Origin: Bacteroidales bacterium
GTDB taxonomy: Bacteria; Bacteroidota; Bacteroidia; Bacteroidales; B39-G9
DNA length: 8,346 nucleotides
Reading direction: 5' to 3'
Assembly: GCA_023145555.1 (NCBI GenBank)
Contig: JAGLDO010000137.1
Location: forward strand, 1-8,346
The number at the start of each line of letters is the position of its first letter. The first letter of the stretch is position 1. The notes beneath the pieces are model-generated. The model worked only from the letters and a program-made list of their open reading frames with translations. It made no database searches and was not told the DNA's origin. Position numbers and translations under genes: made by a program. This document shows positions 6,381 to 8,346 of the stretch, piece after piece.

Positions 6381-7628
6381 TTAATCATTTACATGCAATA
6401 TTAATTTACGCAACATATTTAGTGCTGTTGCAGAAGCACGGGTAATATTTCGTTCACGATTATCACCAAAAAGAAATTTTTTAGCAATAATTTTGTCTTT
6501 TGATGCAACTGCTATCCATGTTGTTCCTACAGGTTTTTCTTCGGTTCCTCCTGATGGACCGGCAATTCCTGAAGTTGCAATTGCATAATCTGAATTAAAA
6601 GAATTTATTATTCCGCTTGCCATTTCACAAACTACTTGTTTGCTAACAGCACCGTGTTTTTCAATACTATTATTGTTTACATTTAAAATTGATGTCTTGA
6701 TTTTATTTGAATATGCAACAACGGAACCTAAAAAATATTTTGAACTTTCTGATACCGATGTTATTAATTGAGCAATATTTCCTCCTGTGCAACTCTCTGC
6801 AGAAGCAAGAGTTTTATTATTTAAAATCAACAACTTACCTACTACTTCTTGTAGTGTTTCTTTATCATATCCAAAAATATATGAGTTTATTTGTTTCTTT
6901 AACTTATCTATTTCTGTATCAATTTCTTTTGTTAACAATTCTGAATTTTCACCTTTTACGGATAATCTTAATCTTAAATTTTTGGGTGAAGGTAAATATG
7001 CCAAACTCATATTTTGGGGTAAATTATCTTCCCAATCACTTAATTTTTCTGCAAGTTCAGATTCAGGGTAGCCTTGCGTTAAAATCGTTTTATGAATAAT
7101 TATTGGTGTTTTAAATTTGTTTTTAATTAATGAAATAACATCATCGTTCATCATTGAGATCATCTCAAATGGAACTCCGGGCATTGAAACATAAACTTTA
7201 TTATTTTTCTCAAACCACATTCCGGCTGCTGTACCATATTTATTTGGAATTATCTTGCAATTTTCAGGCACTTCTGCTTGTTCTTTGTTTAAATTATTCA
7301 TGTCCATATCACGTTTTGAGATAAAACGTTCAATATTTCTATACACATTTTGGTTAAATACAAGTTTTGTGTCAAAATATTCACACAAAGCATTTTTTGT
7401 AATATCATCTTTTGTTGGACCTAATCCCCCTGTAATTAAAATTATGTCTGCTCTATTACTTGCTTCACATAAAGCTTTAATTATATGACTTTTATTATCT
7501 GATATTGAAGTTATTTGACAAATGTTAATACCAATTAAATTTAATTGTTCGGCCATCCATTTGGAGTTTGTATTTAGAATTTGGCCAATTAAAATTTCAT
7601 CACCAATTGATACAATTTCTGCTTTCAT
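6381..7628 (-). CDS. cinA: CinA family protein: MoCF-like domain plus NMN amidohydrolase (PncC-like) domain
   Basis: 415 residues, the usual length for two-domain CinA. Residues 1-170 form the molybdopterin-binding-like (COG1058) domain: AEIVSIGDEILIGQILNTNS near the start, ITGGLGPTKDD at 65-75, and MPGVPFEM at 149-156. A linking domain spans about 178-255. Residues 258-412 form the PncC-like (COG1546) domain, with the serine-containing motif AESCTGG (277-283), then HGAVSKQVV (325-333) and ATSGIAGPSGG (351-361). PncC-type enzymes deamidate nicotinamide mononucleotide to nicotinate mononucleotide in pyridine-nucleotide salvage, and the N-terminal domain has been linked to ADP-ribose pyrophosphatase activity in some CinA proteins; all motifs needed for recognition are intact. 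It acts in the cytoplasm. The old name competence/damage-inducible protein says little about function here. The ATG directly starts the conserved block. The gene begins 82 bases after the UPF0316 gene and ends 28 bases before the exported-protein gene, so it may share a transcript with either. Confidence 0.96.
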   Translation of the reverse strand: MKAEIVSIGDEILIGQILNTNSKWMAEQLNLIGINICQITSISDNKSHIIKALCEASNRADIILITGGLGPTKDDITKNALCEYFDTKLVFNQNVYRNIERFISKRDMDMNNLNKEQAEVPENCKIIPNKYGTAAGMWFEKNNKVYVSMPGVPFEMISMMNDDVISLIKNKFKTPIIIHKTILTQGYPESELAEKLSDWEDNLPQNMSLAYLPSPKNLRLRLSVKGENSELLTKEIDTEIDKLKKQINSYIFGYDKETLQEVVGKLLILNNKTLASAESCTGGNIAQLITSVSESSKYFLGSVVAYSNKIKTSILNVNNNSIEKHGAVSKQVVCEMASGIINSFNSDYAIATSGIAGPSGGTEEKPVGTTWIAVASKDKIIAKKFLFGDNRERNITRASATALNMLRKLILHVND

Positions 7629-7710
7629 TATTATATTTTAGTTGTTTTTTCTGAAATAATATATAGGTTTATATACACAGGAAATAGATGGTTAAAATAA
7701 TTTATTTATA

Positions 7711-8286
7711 TCATTTACCTTTCTTCCAGAACTTAAAACTGTGAAGAATTTTTTTATTGTAACGTTTATGAATCTCTCTACTGGCAAACTTAACATCTTC
7801 AATAGTATAGAAAGCTTTTGGATTAAATTTATTAATTATTGCCACAACGTCAGGTAAATCTTGTCGTTGAACAATTGTATAAATAACACTTACATTTGTT
7901 TTGCTTCCTTGTGCATCAATATTTGTAATACCATAACCGGAGACAGTAAGATTTTCGATTAACTCACTTGCTGATTTTTGTGTAATAACTCGAATAACCA
8001 TCACTCCCATTGCTAATTTCTCTTCAACAAGCATACCCACATAATTTCCAGTAGCAAATCCGGCAGCATAACCAATATAACAAGCAAAGTTATCAAGATT
8101 TTGCATAATTTTGCTAATTGCAATAATCCATATCAAAACCTCAAAGAAACCTAATAAAGGGGCTATAAATTTTTGTCCTTTCGATACTAAAATAATTCTT
8201 AATGTACCAATTGTAACATCACAAATTCTGGCTAAAAAAATCAAAATTGGTAATATTATATATGAAAAAATTTCAGAGTTATTCAT
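7711..8286 (-). CDS. UPF0316-type membrane protein (DUF5698 + DUF2179)
   Basis: 191 residues from the ATG at 8286. An in-frame TTG three codons upstream is possible, but the ATG is favoured because an AGG sits just ahead of it and nothing is gained from the extra residues. Three hydrophobic segments are visible at about 8-28, 40-60 and 66-86. The first runs into ARICDVTIGTLRII (19-32), close to the R-x-x-DV-x-x-GT-x-R signature of the UPF0316/DUF5698 family; FEVLIW (48-53) is also typical. The rest, about 97-170, is a cytosolic DUF2179 domain (VIRVITQKSASELIENL, then YTIVQRQDLPDVVAII), of the kind also found at the end of YitT-like proteins, followed by a short basic tail. Length fits the family. 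Location should be the inner membrane. The function is not established; DUF2179 has a ferredoxin-like look that suggests ligand sensing, which is inference. The gene is complete, with its start only 60 bases from the window edge. Confidence 0.92.
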   Translation of the reverse strand: MNNSEIFSYIILPILIFLARICDVTIGTLRIILVSKGQKFIAPLLGFFEVLIWIIAISKIMQNLDNFACYIGYAAGFATGNYVGMLVEEKLAMGVMVIRVITQKSASELIENLTVSGYGITNIDAQGSKTNVSVIYTIVQRQDLPDVVAIINKFNPKAFYTIEDVKFASREIHKRYNKKILHSFKFWKKGK

Positions 8287-8346
8287 GACCTGCAATAATT
8301 AATTATAAATAAGAATTTAAAATTAATTTTTTTTTCAAAAAAAAAA

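Noticed and set aside
6707..7488. Plus-strand open frames of up to 130 codons within cinA
   Set aside because: They run antisense to fully conserved CinA motifs and their translations show no recognisable protein features.
7629..7710. Intergenic TATATAGGTTTATATA at 7660-7675 as an operator or terminator
   Set aside because: The stem would be only A-T pairs with a tiny loop and no T run follows; no TAnnTTTG promoter element is present either.
1..8346. Mobile element, CRISPR array, defence system or tRNA
   Set aside because: No transposase, integrase, spaced repeats, nuclease or tRNA-like fold was seen on either strand, and coding sequence fills nearly the whole window.

Overview
The window is a strongly AT-rich stretch (roughly 30% GC by eye) in which every supported gene lies on the minus strand, so transcription reads from the right edge to the left. 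The gene content points clearly to the phylum Bacteroidota: a TonB-dependent receptor with an N-terminal STN domain and a carboxypeptidase-like domain, a DUF4249 lipoprotein ending in the family's C-terminal cysteine and Gly-Gly motif, an MG2/plug-type protein found in this phylum, signal peptides cleaved just before Gln, and mostly absent Shine-Dalgarno sequences. The exact genus cannot be read from the sequence; an uncultured member of the Bacteroidales or a relative is plausible.

Layout in the direction of transcription: (1) 8286-7711, a UPF0316-type membrane protein (DUF5698 plus DUF2179); (2) 7628-6381, full-length CinA with both its molybdopterin-binding-like and its PncC-like NMN amidohydrolase domains; (3) 6352-5639, an exported protein of unknown function; (4) 5634-2884, an outer-membrane TonB-dependent receptor; (5) 2897-1752, a DUF4249 lipoprotein; (6) 1749-70, an exported MG2-like protein with a carboxypeptidase-regulatory-like domain and a degenerate TonB plug-like domain but no beta barrel. 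Positions 1-69 hold only an imperfect hairpin, and 8287-8346 is AT-rich sequence ending in homopolymer runs. No RNA gene, insertion sequence, CRISPR array or prophage gene is visible.

Genes 1 and 2 are housekeeping-like. Genes 3 to 6 form one compact unit: the junctions are a 4-base gap, a 14-base overlap and a 2-base gap, and every product carries an export signal. The most economical reading is an outer-membrane, TonB-energised uptake or assembly complex: the receptor is the channel, the DUF4249 protein is an outer-membrane lipoprotein partner (by analogy, not homology, with SusD/RagB), and the MG2/plug protein and the 237-residue protein are exported accessories. The substrate cannot be deduced. 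No complete mechanism is proven here; the uncharacterised parts are the barrel-less plug protein and the 237-residue protein.
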